A DNA stretch of 64,000 bases, taken from NCBI GenBank assembly GCA_021904315.1, contig CM038908.1:31238001-31302000 (forward strand). Direction: 5' to 3'. Below are positions 13,435-25,199 of the stretch, piece by piece (the stretch's first letter is position 1; the number at the start of each line of letters is the position of its first letter). The stretch comes from Sphagnum magellanicum. Taxonomy: Eukaryota > Streptophyta > Sphagnopsida > Sphagnales > Sphagnaceae. The notes under the pieces were generated by a model, which searched no databases, was not told where the DNA came from, and worked only from the letters and a program-made list of their open reading frames with translations. Position numbers and translations under genes: made by a program.

Positions 13435-14661
13435 TTACTTCTGCTGCTGTGCCTGTATGATCTGAAGAACCTTCTGCCATGAAGGGCGGGAAGAGATATC
13501 CTCCCACCAAGCATTGAGATGCTTCCTGGAGGTGAAGAGCTCGCCCTTCTTGGCAACATTGATGAGGTTATTGGTGACAGGAATGTGAGCAAGATCAGCC
13601 AAGCTGAAGAAATCGCCTGCCAAGTACTTGTGATGGGTGAGCTGTGCTTCATAGACGTCCAGTATCTTCTCCAGCTTCTCCAGCTGCTCCTTCACGACTG
13701 CTTCGTTGGTGGGTCTCCCTGCCAAGATTTGCGCGAAAACGCATTCGAACACAATCTTCCCCGCACAAGGATTGTAGTTCTGAGATTCCACTTCTAGCCA
13801 TTGGTTGACTAGAGCCTTCTCGCGCTCCGTCTTGCCGAACAACGCAGTTCCCTGTCCCTCGTACTTGTCGCTAATGTATCTTGCGATGGCACGCGACTCT
13901 GTGATAGTAAACATCAGCGGAAGAACAGAACATCAGTACATAAAATTGAAGAAACCGGAGGAAGAAGAAGAAGAAGATTTGTATCGAAGAAGAATCCAAT
14001 TTCCCTGCTGCAGCACTGCAACCAACTACATACATCTTTCCTTGAAATCCGAAGACTAGTGGGAATAGTAATGAGTGCTCACCGTAGAGGGTAAAATCTC
14101 CATCCTGGAAGGCGGGAATCAGTCCGAAAGGCTGTAAAACATAATCAAACAAATTTTCTTAAGCTTCACAACATGATCGCAAAGAACCTGGAAATGCAGC
14201 ATCCGCAATCATTCATCACCAGAGCTCAACGCCCTCACAGCTGATCTTGACCCATATGCAGCTCTGGGCTTTACCAATTCAAGCCGTCCAGAAAAGACCA
14301 CGACCTGGCGCTCAGTTACTGTACCACAGTCTAACTTACACATGAGATCCTCAAATTCCTAGCTGAGTTCAAGATGGTTCTTCCGTAAAAAGATGATCAT
14401 AGCGCTGGTACTACAAAAGCAAAGCACCACTCCCCAAGAAGAATAGTAAACTTCAAAGTGTTCAAGAGGACTAGAGAGGAACAAAGTAGGTGGGGACGCG
14501 GCCAGTACCTGCAACTTGAGGTACTCGGGTGTCTTGCTCGCGCCGGTGAAAATATCAATGGGGACCATCTGGTAGTCATCCACGTTCTTCTCAGCAAGAG
14601 TGGTGAGCACTCTGGTTACGTTGGAGGAGTAGGCCTTTCCGTAAACCTTAAGGGACGCCAT
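13435..14661 (-). CDS. Phi-class glutathione S-transferase, copy A (three exons)
   Basis: Cytosolic enzyme that conjugates glutathione to electrophiles; phi GSTs serve in detoxification and stress responses. Exons on the minus strand are 14,661-14,509, 14,131-14,083 and 13,898-13,435, with GT-AG introns of 377 and 184 bp, giving 221 residues, the usual size. The thioredoxin-like N-terminal half has a K-V-Y-G start, the likely catalytic Ser12, a P-F-G-L-I-P-A segment (cis-Pro loop, glutathione site) and an E-S-R-A-I motif (glutathione binding). The helical C-terminal half begins near residue 85. It differs from copy B by Ser13 versus Ala, Ser42 versus Asn, and one fewer Gln in the C-terminal Gln run. 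No disabling change is seen. It is divergent from copy B across a 9 kb gap between start codons. Class assignment rests on motifs, not a search. Confidence 0.93.
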
Positions 14662-14888
14662 GGGTTCAAGTTTTTCCTCAACAGTAAACCCCAGAAAACT
14701 AAAAGGAATACAAAAACAGGCGATCCAAAACTTCGAATATGGAAATTGGAGGTGAGAAGAAGAGCAGGAAGAGTATGCAAAATTTATTCAATAGAGCTCA
14801 GTAGAGGAGCTGGAAGTCGAAAAGCTCAACAGCAACGGAAAAGAAGGCAGAAAAGGAGGGCGATATCGGAGAGTGAAACTGAGCGAGA

Positions 14889-14895
14889 TTTTATA
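14889..14895 (-). promoter_or_regulatory. TATA box, GST copy A
   Basis: TATAAAA on the minus strand about 230 bp upstream of the ATG, followed by a CT-rich leader. It is identical in sequence and spacing to copy B. Confidence 0.65.
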
Positions 14896-14992
14896 GAGCC
14901 GATGGGACGGGAGCTGGGCACCATGGCCGGGAGCTTCCCTTTTTTTTTAACTCCGCAGACAAGAGTCTTGGTTGAGGAAGAAGAGCGGAAAG

Positions 14993-15006
14993 GTCGCGCG
15001 CGCGAC
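14993..15006. promoter_or_regulatory. GC-rich 14-bp palindrome in the GST copy A promoter
   Basis: GTCGCGCGCGCGAC is a perfect palindrome about 100 bp upstream of the TATA box in an otherwise AT-rich region. It is unchanged at 23,329-23,342 in copy B. It could be a site for a dimeric regulator; that is inference. Confidence 0.4.
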
Positions 15007-18000
15007 GCAGCTTAGGAAGCTGCTGGACCGTTTTCCTTCGGGCACACACGCTGGGCAGCACCTTTTTGTTTTTTTTTTCACGGGCGGAATTTCGCCAGAA
15101 ATCGAAATTGAAAACTAAGAATTGAAAAAGAAAATGATTTTGTAGGTTTTCAATCGCCAGTAGTGAGGAAAAAATAAGAGGGGTTAAATTCACAACTCAT
15201 AAGTTGTTTTCATGGGGGATTAATTAGGCATCTACCGACATTAGTAGCATGAGTTTAGCATTAATGTTGATTGTGACAAATATATCTTCCACCTTTCATG
15301 AAGTCTGGTTACTGATAACCTTTCTTTTCTACTGGCAAAAAATTAAAATGATGGGATTTTGGAGGTTTTCAATAGCCACAAAATGAGAAAAAATTAGCAA
15401 AAGTTTTTATATTTGAATATTTGGTTTTCAGTGTGTAGCCAAAAATATAGAAATGATGATTAAAGATTTGTACTTATTTATAGTTTGCAGCCAGATTTGG
15501 CAAAATTGTCCTGGGGATGACATCACTTTCTTAAACACGTTCCTGAGATGATGTCATGTTTTGAACACCTTCGTCTCCACCATCGTCATTTTGATTACAA
15601 ACCGAAAAGAAAAAGAAAAACCCTTACAAAAACAAGTGCACAAGTAACAATCTAAAACTTTGTTTGTAAATAAATATTACACATGGAATTGTGAGTTCAC
15701 ACAAGATAACTAAGAAAACAAATTCAAACCACCAAATTCAGTAATCTCATTGGCTTGAATGAAAATCTTCAAACGTATACACATAACCCTATTTTGCTAA
15801 ACATTAAAAATAAGGATCCATTTTGAAAATTTCAATTCATCCTCTAAAATTTTCACAAACATACCAAAACCTATTAGGCTACACATTGAATTGAATTGTT
15901 AGTTCACTCAAGATAACTAGGAAATTTTTTTTTCAGATGAGCAAATTCAGTAATTTCATTCATCACAATAAATTTTCCCATCATACTTTTACACAAGCTC
16001 ATATTCAACACCATCTTTTATATTTAATACTATAATCAGGGTTTAAAAAACACGGAGTGATAGGTGAGTGGTGGGTGTATTGGGTGGTGTGGGTTTGAAC
16101 TTGGGAATTGTGCGGATAACACAGACAAAGGAGTCCTCATGGAGTCCTCATGTCCGTCAACCTTAACAGGTGTCCTCACCCAGTAGGAAGGCCAGATGTG
16201 GTGTACTTAAAAGGTTGTTGCATGTGTTCTTTCCTTTTACCTACAAAGTCTTGTTGCCGCATTCTTTCTTCTATTCTATTACTACAATTACTATTTTTCT
16301 TGTGAGAAGCACCACCCTGAGAAATTTCCTAGAGTTTTAGGGCATCTTATAAGCTTTAATAACAAGGCATCACCAACAAGCTGGCCCCGCCAAGAGATAA
16401 AATCTTGTACATCTACCGACTCTGTCCACACTCTGAACACCAAAAAAAATCTGTTTCAATCTAAAGAGTCTAAACACTTTCATCAAAGAAACCGGTTCAC
16501 TTAATATGAAACAGTTCTAATAAGGTAAAACTTCCAAAAGTTGGATCCAATGCGATAGTCCCTGGCCCTGTGGGACAGGGCCCAATAAAACAAGAGGCAC
16601 TTTACACTTAGAAGAGGCCTCTTAGACTTGTACACGGAAGGGTGCGACATGGTCTTCTCATTGTTGGCTTATCATCTCGTGATCTTCACTAATAGATTTA
16701 GATATCAACTCTTGATAGATATATCAGTACTAATCGATATATTTATCAACTCTGGATAAATTCAGAGAATATAAAATAATAATATAATTTTTCAAGAAGA
16801 TTAAATATATATCTCCAAAATATTTTTATAAAAAAATAATAAAATTCAAAAAGGTTCCAAGAACATATGGTAAGAGTATTTTCCAAAATACTTTCAATGA
16901 AGAGTAATCAAAACCGGTACATGGGGAATATTTTGGAATGATCATCCATGGACCATTCTAAAAAAACAATTTCAGAAATAATTATCTTATTTTTTTAATA
17001 ACTACTTCCTTTTTTTATTAGCTCTTTTAATAGTTATTTCCCACCTTTCCTAACAATTATCTCCTTTATATAATTATCTCATTCTTTTTCATTATCCATT
17101 TGAGCTCCGCACTCTTATGCAGTACTAATGTGGATCAACTATTTTTATTTTTATTTTTTATGTTTTCATATATTTATGTCAATTTGTTAAATTTAATTAA
17201 AATTAATATACATTTCATGAACATGAAAAGACACATGTTAATTTTCCTTTTCAATTCAAGTTGCACGCAATAATATTCAACATTTTCACTTGAATGAAAG
17301 TCAATGGAAGTGAGTTACAATTTTTCAATTCTTAATCAACTCAGTCAAATGAAGTCAAAAAGAAAAAAATTCTCTCACAATCTCTTAGAGGAAAATTTTG
17401 CTTTACAAAGCCCCACCCCTCCCTTTTAGGCTTTTAAAAAAAAAAGTTGAAGTCTTTACATACTATTAAATAGCCTTGGGTGAACCAACACCTACCTATT
17501 TTAAGGTTGGAGTTGAGATGGGTCTTTCAAGTTTTGCCTATTTACTTAATTTGATGTCCAATGGGGGTTTGGTCTAGTGTTTTTTAGTTCCAATTCTAAT
17601 CTGAACCATGCATTGACTATTTTCATAAGTTCATATTTGGGCAAGGCAATTGTCTACTAAGGTCTCAAATAGTAGGTATTCTTCGAACTTCAATCCAAGC
17701 TTGTATCTCATGGCCAATTGATTTGCCTCATGATATTCAACTCTTCTAGGTTTGGAAGCATCCACAAGTGATTGGCAATTCTAGGGCTAACTCTTTGCAA
17801 AAAAACAAGCTTATACAGATGTTATGTTTCAAGTTGAGCAACAAAAGGATATGAGCAACACTTGTAGGCACATAAACTTATTCAATTTCAATCTAATTTA
17901 TGTAGAAAATTTTAAAAGATGCTTAGTGAGAACATCAACTATTGACAAACTTTTTTCATTCTCCTTACACCAATTTAGGAAATTCAACTCAAATGTTTCG

Positions 18001-18349
18001 GTGATTGTAAAATTCAAAAGCATGCAAGTTCATCACATAATTGTGTTTGAGATTATTTTAATTATAACCAAATGATTTCAAGAGACAAAATTTGTAATGT
18101 AATGATTTTGATTCATGTAGCACTTGAAAACCATAACTTTAAATGTATGTGATCTGTAAATGGATGATGCCCATTATTAGTCACCTATGTTCATGCATAA
18201 ACTTATTGCACACTAAACTTTTAAAATCGTATCTTATTATATTATGGGCCCACTTAACAAAGTAGGATTGTTCATTAAGGGTTTAGGGTTTAATGAATAA
18301 TGAGGACTTAAAATCTAAATAACACAACTATAAAAAAGAATTGTTTAAG

Positions 18350-18760
18350 TGTGTGTAGCATGAACAGTCACCACCATTGATCAAACAAAAAAGTCCATGC
18401 CCATTTATTGATGTCGTACATGGCTCTTAGAGGCTAAACAATTGAAAGGGATAAGGTTAGTTATGATCAAGCCAACTAGCTTATTGTGTTGATGTGACAA
18501 ATCATCAAGCACACTTAACTTCATGAATTCAAACAAGTTTTTCAATGTACCATGCCCCAACCTAGCATGACCATGAAGGCAATGAAAATGTTGTTATAAG
18601 AATAACCAAAAAAACCTCACAACATTTGCCTTTTGTTAATCATAGCATAAGTTTAAAATTCCCAGATTGGGAAATGTTTCTGCCACTAAAGGTCGACCAT
18701 TTCAATTTGACATCAGAATGCGAAATGTTCCCACCATTCAAGGTCCATGATCTCAATTTG
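18350..18760 (-). pseudogene. Decayed Ty1/copia pol fragment (gag-pre-integrase region)
   Basis: Read on the minus strand, about 18,465-18,600 gives an H-A-R-L-G-H-G-T-L-K-N-L stretch resembling the W-H-x-R-L-G-H motif that precedes copia integrase. Upstream comes a G-N-x-x-L-x-L-like segment and downstream an H-Q-H-N-K-L-V-G-L stretch where the integrase zinc-finger region is expected. Stops and frame breaks are present. Assignment is by motif resemblance only. Confidence 0.5.
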
Positions 18761-19094
18761 GTAGGCAATAGATTACTTTGATAAAAATTAAAAATTAGGA
18801 CAATCAAAACTTAATTACAGTAATGGAGGGAATGCAAGCTAGATCCGAGATCAAGATTACAAGTTGAATGTTTGGTATGCTTGTCATATTGTTACAAAAC
18901 CACATATATGAAGTTACATAATCATGAAAAAGAAGCAAGGTAAGAGTTTTACACAAAAAATAAGAAAATACATTTGTCTTTTATATGAAAAAGATACAAT
19001 CGATTGGGCACCCCTTAATGTTCACACAAATAACTTAAGGTGGCTAAAATTACATAGGAAAGAATTATTCCTTTCAAGAATGGCATTTTGAGTT

Positions 19095-19118
19095 GGGGGG
19101 GGGGGGGGGGGGGGGGGG
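19095..19118. repeat. G24 homopolymer
   Basis: Twenty-four consecutive G on the plus strand. The length is likely to vary between individuals or be uncertain in assembly. Confidence 0.9.
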
Positions 19119-22033
19119 TTGAGATGGTTTAAAAAACACAATCTTGACCTATCCTTAAGAGTCATGCAAGGTTTGGAAGTTGATCATCCTAAGAATTTGT
19201 GCCCAAAAAATGTTGCATCATTTTACACAAACCTAATAAAGGCTTAAAATGCACAAGAATTTCAACCACATAAGGTGTGAAATTGTGATGAATCAAGAGC
19301 ACAAATTAGGAAAAATGGAATGCACAAGTTCTTGCACGGACAAGCTCCAAATCTATGCATTTGATTACATTAGACGAGTGAAAATGGGTATCTATGTTGT
19401 CTTACATCAAAACAATAGGGGAGTCATTTCCAAATTTTTACATCTGTAAAAGTGTAAAATAAGAGTCACAATGGCTATGTAGCCTAACGTGTGCATGACT
19501 ACCATTCTATTTGAGAAGTGGATTTCACATTTCATCACATCTATTCAAGTACATGGAGGCAACCTAAATACAATCAATCATCCCTTACTAGTTTTAGATG
19601 GCCACAATTCACATGTTTTTATAGATGTTGTGCATAATTATCACAATCCATAAGGGAAAAAAAGAAAAACAAAACATTTTTTGGCTCCCAAAAGTTGAAA
19701 GAAAATATCTAAATCCTACCCTTGCTAAACCTTATTTGAACCTTTAGTCTTTTTTGGTAAAAAGGCCACTTTAGTGGGTTATTGCCATGTACTCCATTAA
19801 AGTCCTCCCCCTTTGTAAAACTTGTCCCTATTTCCACAAAGTTGAATTAGGACCTTTTGTGTGCCTTCTTCAAGTTGAATTTCACCTCATAAGACTATTC
19901 TTGTTCAACTTAACTAATAGGGATATCACACATAAACAAATCTAGTTAGCACACACCAAAACTCACCCTACTAATTTTCTCTTATTTTATTTTTTTTACA
20001 AGACTAAAAAAAAAATACATTTTTGAGAGCATGGATTTTCCACCCAACTACAAATGTGGGAAGGTCTATCCTCTTGGTACCTATTTCATCAAAACTTTCA
20101 CAAGTTTTTTTTTTTTTCTAAAAAATCCAAAAAATGATCCCTTTTTTTTCACCCTTGATTCTTAACACTCCTCACATTTTCCCCCATGCTTTTTAAGTAT
20201 AATATTAACAACTTTTTAATTTTATACAAAATTTACAACTTACACTTCCTAAGTCCCACCATCACGTTTTTGCCTATGTTACCATCACGTTTTTCCTCTT
20301 GTACCTTGCCATTTTGCAAAAGATCATTACGATAAGGCAAGATAGGTGGGATAGGATTTGATTATTGTGCCTTCACACCCAACAATGATTTGTAGCCTCT
20401 TGATTTTGCCAAATTTAAACCATTTAGAACAACATTCAAAGCTTATATGATGTGTAGACTTTAGCAAACAAAGGAAAAGGTGTTGGAAAAGAAGACTTGG
20501 CACAATGGGTGTTTCTAACCTTTAAAAAAACATTAAATTAACATAACATATGCAAGGGCTTTAAGGCAATTGGGATCTAACTTTTCACCGTACACGTCAT
20601 GGCTGGCAAGATTCATTTTAATGAGTCTTTTGTGAAATCAGAAACACCTTATGCAAAGTTCAATCAAGTTGATTTACACATCAAAGAAGTTTTACGTGAA
20701 TCAATTGTAGTTGGGGAAAGTATCTACCATATGTAAACATCAACGCTTTTGAATGTGAAGCACCTTGTGAAGTTTTGTTTTAGGGTCTTATGACAATCCA
20801 AATAACTCATAGATGGAGGTGGTTTCAGTAAATTCTATATTTTTGGCATTGAGGCCACCACTACAAATTAGTAGCCATGTTTTTAATTTTTTGTCTCTAC
20901 CAAAGGCCCCTTGCAAGCCCACATGTCGCATTTCAATAAAAGAACCATTATCAAATTACTCAAATCTATTATGATGACTTCTAATCTTTACATTTGTGCA
21001 TTTGAATAGAAATTAATTCACAAGGAAGCAACAACTAGAGATTGGGAATTGAAAGGAATATATATTGGTGTCAAAGGATCAAAAAGCTATTAAAAAAATT
21101 GAGGAGTTAGCCAAGTGTGCAATGTTAGACAAAAGGGTTGCAAAGAAATTGTTTGATGAAAGTTGGTCAACCAAATGTTGTGTTTAGCAAGGTAATGCAC
21201 TCCAATGTTGCAATTAAAACTAATGAGCCTTTACCACTGAATGCCTATTAAGCCCCCTTCTATAGAATCATGCCATCAATTTGCAAGTTCAACATAGAAA
21301 TAGCAATTGAAAAATGAATGATCGATGAGAAGGCAAAGAGATAGTGCACATTGTGCTAGTTTAACCATAGTCCACAAATCACCTCCAAGCTCCCCTCTAG
21401 TGGAATGAGATTGTTCAAAAAGTCATCGCAAGAAGCTCCAATGTTCACTAGAAGTTTAAGAGGAGGTCAACAAGAGGTTGCAATGAGAAAAGTGTGAGTG
21501 ATTAGTGGGATGTAGCATGCGATTAAGTGGGATTAAGTGGCACAAGTTTGATTACTAGTAGTTAGTTTACAAGTCATGCGCTAAGATTTTTATAACTTTA
21601 TAGGCACACCATAATGAGGTGATGCACTTCATAGCAAAATTTGGACACAAATTGCATAGTTTTGCAAGACATCTCTCACATTATTCATTATTCAAGTCAG
21701 TGCTACTTTGTCCTCATGATGACCTGCCATATATGAAGGATTTATTATGAGTTCATATAAGGATGGCCCAGATTAAAAGTATAATCCAATTCTATTATGT
21801 ACAAGGCTCCTAAATGCTCATATTTGGTGCCTAAGATTCCAGACTTTGAAATTCTTAAAAAAACTTTATGGATACATAGACAAATTGATTGCACTTTTGT
21901 TTTGCTAATCATTCATTTGCTAATCCAATGATTTTTTTTTCATCCTAACCCTCTTTTTATTATGGGCTCTGTAAACAAACTGTCCATTTACGGACCACAT
22001 ACCTTTCCAAAGAGCAAAAGTTTAAATTGAAAC

Positions 22034-22315
22034 CAGTGTTGTGCTGGTTTCTGATTTTGTTATTAGTCCCAGTTCTGGTTTGTTTGAAAATTCAAGCCAA
22101 AGAACCACTGGTTCTGGTTTTTTGGAAGAGAAACAACCAGAATGAAAGAACCACTGGTTCCTGCCATCTCAGAAACTCAAAGACCTAGGATTTTCTTGAA
22201 AGAACCTGCAAAGAACCACAGCTTTATTGGGGTGGTTCTTTCAATACTTTTCTTGCAAGTGATGGTTATTTATCAGAACCAGTTCTCTGACTTTCTGAGA
22301 GCAACAGCTTAGGGT
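22034..22315. mobile_element. Possible hAT-like MITE relic abutting the right arm
   Basis: Begins CAGTGTTGTGC, like the ends of the better-preserved element at 53,123-53,433, and is rich in AAAGAACCACTGGTTC-type words as that element is. No right terminus or target duplication is found before the duplication arm begins near 22,328, so the right end may have been lost at the rearrangement. Confidence 0.35.
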
Positions 22316-23328
22316 GCAAAATTTATTATGATCAATGAAATTGCTGGATTTGCTCTTCTCTGAAATTTTTGTTCTTAGTTATCTTGAGTCAACTAACAAT
22401 TCAATTCAATGTGTCGGCTAATAGGTTTTGGTATGTTTGTGAAAATTTTAGAGGACAAATTGAAATCGTCAAAATGGATCATTACTTTTGATGTTTAACA
22501 AAATAGTGTTATGTGTATGTGTTTGAAAATTTTCTTTCAAGCCAATGAGATTACTGAATTTGGTGGTTTGAATTTATTTTCTTAGTTATCTTTTGTGAAC
22601 TAACAATTCCATGTGTAATATTTATTTACAAACAAAGTTTTAGAGTGTTACTTGTGCACTTGTTTTTGTAAGGGTTTTTCTTTTTTTGTTTTCTTTTTGG
22701 TTTGTAATCAAAATGACGATGGTGCATAGGAAGGTGTTCAAAAAATGACATCATCTCAGGAACCTGTTTTAAAACGTGATGTCATCCCCAGGACTATTTA
22801 GCCAAAATCTGGCTGTAAACTATAAATAAGTACAAATCTTTAATCATCATTTCTATAATTCTGGCTACACCCTGCAAACAAAATATCCAAATATAAAGAC
22901 TTTTTCTATTTTTTCTCATTTTCTGGCGATTGTAAACCTCCAATATCACATCATTTTATTTCTTTGGTTTTAATTTCGCTTTTCAACAAAAAACAATTTG
23001 CCAGTAAAAAAGAAAGGTTATCAGTAACCAGACTTCATGAAAGGTGGAAGATATATTTGTTGCAATCAACATTAATGCTAAACTCATGCTACTACTGTCG
23101 GTAGATGCCTAATTAATACCACATGAAAACAACTCATGAGTTGTGAATTCAAGCCCTCTTGTTTTTTCCTCACTACTGGCGATTGAAAACCTACAAAATC
23201 ATTTCTTTTTCGAATTCTTAGTTTTCAATTTCGATTTCTGGCGAAATTCCGCCCGTGAAAAAAAAACAAAAAGGTGCTGCCCAGCGTGTGTGCCCGAAGG
23301 AAAACGGTCCAGCAGCTTCCTAAGCTGC

Positions 23329-23342
23329 GTCGCGCGCGCGAC
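23329..23342. promoter_or_regulatory. GC-rich 14-bp palindrome in the GST copy B promoter
   Basis: GTCGCGCGCGCGAC, identical to the element in copy A. It lies 99 bp upstream of the TATA box, next to a small hairpin-like CAGCTTCCTAAGCTG. Confidence 0.4.
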
Positions 23343-23440
23343 CTTTCCGCTCTTCTTCCTCAACCAAGACTCTTGTCTGCGGAGTTAAAAAAAAAAGGGA
23401 AGCTCCCGGCCATGGTGCCCAGCTCCCGTCCCATCGGCTC

Positions 23441-23447
23441 TATAAAA
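23441..23447 (+). promoter_or_regulatory. TATA box, GST copy B
   Basis: TATAAAA 234 bp before the ATG, embedded in a short GC-richer core promoter and followed by a CT-rich leader. Confidence 0.65.
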
Positions 23448-23674
23448 TCTCGCTCAGTTTCACTCTCCGATATCGCCCTCCTTTTCTGCCTTCTTTTCCG
23501 TTGCTGTTGAGCTTTTCGACTTCCAGCTCCTCTACTGAGCTCTATTGAATAAATTTTGCATACTCTTCCTGCTCTTCTTCTCACCTCCAATTTCCATATT
23601 CGAAGTTTTGGATCGCCTGTTTTTGTATTCCTTTTAGTTTTCTGGGGTTTACTGTTGAGGAAAAACTTGAACCC

Positions 23675-24904
23675 ATGGCGTCCCTTAAGGTTTACGGAAA
23701 GGCCTACTCCGCCAACGTAACCAGAGTGCTCACCACTCTTGCTGAGAAGAACGTGGATGACTACCAGATGGTCCCCATTGATATTTTCACCGGCGCGAAC
23801 AAGACACCCGAGTACCTCAAGTTGCAGGTACTGGCCGCGTCCCCACCTACTTTGTTCCTCTCTAGTCCTCTGGAACACTTTGAAGTTTACTATTCTTCTT
23901 GGGGAGTGGTGCTTTGCTTTTGTAGTACCAGCGCTATGATCATCTTTTTCCGGAAGAACCATCTTGAACTCAGCTAGGAATTTGAGGATCTCATGTGTAA
24001 GTTAGACTGTGGTACAGTAACTGAGCGCCAGGTCGTGGTCTTTTCTGGACGGCTTGAATTGGTAAAGCCCAGAGCTGCATATGGGTCAAGATCAGCTGTG
24101 AGGGCGTTGAGCTCTGGTGATGAATGATTGCGGATGCTGCATTTCCAGGTTCTTTGCGATCATGTTGTGAAGCTTAAGAAAATTTGTTTGATTATGTTTT
24201 ACAGCCTTTCGGACTGATTCCCGCCTTCCAGGATGGAGATTTTACCCTCTACGGTGAGCACTCATTACTATTCCCACTAGTCTTCGGATTTCAAGGAAAG
24301 ATGTATGTGGTTGGTTGCAGTGCTGCAGCAGGGAAATTGGATTCTTCTTCGATACAAATCTTCTTCTTCTTCTTCCTCCGGTTTCTTCAATTTTATGTAC
24401 TGATGTTCTGTTCTTCCGCTGATGTTTACCATCACAGAGTCGCGTGCCATCGCAAGATACATTAGCGACAAGTACGAGGGACAGGGAACTGCGTTGTTCG
24501 GCAAGACGGAGCGCGAGAAGGCTCTAGTCAACCAATGGCTAGAAGTGGAATCTCAGAACTACAATCCTTGCGCGGGGAAGATTGTGTTTGAATGCGTTTT
24601 CGCGCAAATCTTGGCAGGGAGACCCACCAACGAAGCAGTCGTGAAGGAGCAGCTGGAGAAGCTGGAGAAGATACTGGACGTCTATGAAGCACAGCTCACC
24701 CATCACAAGTACTTGGCAGGCGATTTCTTCAGCTTGGCTGATCTTGCTCACATTCCTGTCACCAATAACCTCATCAATGTTGCCAAGAAGGGCGAGCTCT
24801 TCACCTCCAGGAAGCATCTCAATGCTTGGTGGGAGGATATCTCTTCCCGCCCTTCATGGCAGAAGGTTCTTCAGATCATACAGGCGCAGCAGCAGCAGAA
24901 GTAA
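23675..24904 (+). CDS. Phi-class glutathione S-transferase, copy B (three exons)
   Basis: Same enzyme type as the gene at 13,435-14,661. Exons 23,675-23,827, 24,205-24,253 and 24,438-24,904; introns of 377 and 184 bp, the same lengths as copy A; 222 residues. Likely catalytic Ser12, the P-F-G-L-I-P-A loop and the E-S-R-A-I glutathione motif are all kept. Against copy A I count five substitutions in the coding sequence (two changing the protein, Ser13 to Ala and Ser42 to Asn; three silent) plus one CAG codon gained in the C-terminal Gln run. Residue 13 is next to the catalytic serine, so a change in activity or substrate preference is conceivable. Both copies look functional. A long frame antisense to the promoter and exon 1 is a shadow of the conserved sequence. 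Confidence 0.93.
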
Positions 24905-25193
24905 TTGTTTTTGGGAATCTCAGAGGCTCTGAAGAATGCAATGATGTCATCAAATGTGATCTGATGATGTCTTTGACTTCAGAAGAATGCAATGAATATG
25001 CAACCCTAAAACCTAAACGTGGGTCTTCTTCTTCTTCTTCTTCACACATGATGTTTGAAGAGAGGAAGAATTGGGTGTGGTGAACTTGTATGTAGCCACC
25101 TTGACACCTGCTTTGCAGATGTGAAAATCTCATGTTCTGAAGTGAACTATTTCAGACTTTTTGACAGATTTTGTTCTTCAAAATTCTGGACTC

Positions 25194-25199
25194 AATAAA
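25194..25199 (+). promoter_or_regulatory. Candidate poly(A) signal, GST copy B
   Basis: AATAAA about 290 bp downstream of the stop, matching copy A. Confidence 0.5.

Larger units (their letters stand above)
11262..15965. repeat. Left arm of a large inverted duplication
   Basis: The reverse complement of this arm aligns along its length with 22,328-26,911. It includes a whole GST gene with promoter, both introns and 3' flank, and 1-2 kb of flank on each side. The core around the gene (about 13.0-15.2 kb) is nearly identical, while the outer and inner flanks carry more substitutions and indels, including about 170 bp near 11,350-11,520 present only here. The inner part (about 15,180-15,965) is itself related to a dispersed repeat. 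Confidence 0.9.
15966..22327. other. Spacer between the inverted-duplication arms
   Basis: 6.4 kb without an intact gene. It contains a decayed Ty1/copia fragment near 18.35-18.76 kb, a 24-base G run at 19,095-19,118 and, next to the right arm, a 22,034-22,315 stretch rich in GAACCACTGGTTCTGG-like words that starts with a hAT-like CAGTGTTG terminus. Possible coding-like stretches near 21,050-21,250 are too broken to assign. Confidence 0.6.

Noticed and set aside
23360..23962. 200-codon minus-strand frame over the GST copy B promoter and exon 1 (and its 185-codon mirror at 14,458-15,015)
   Set aside because: Antisense shadow: it runs through promoter, exon 1 and intron 1 of a well-supported gene, has no motif, and is kept open in both copies only because the DNA is nearly identical.
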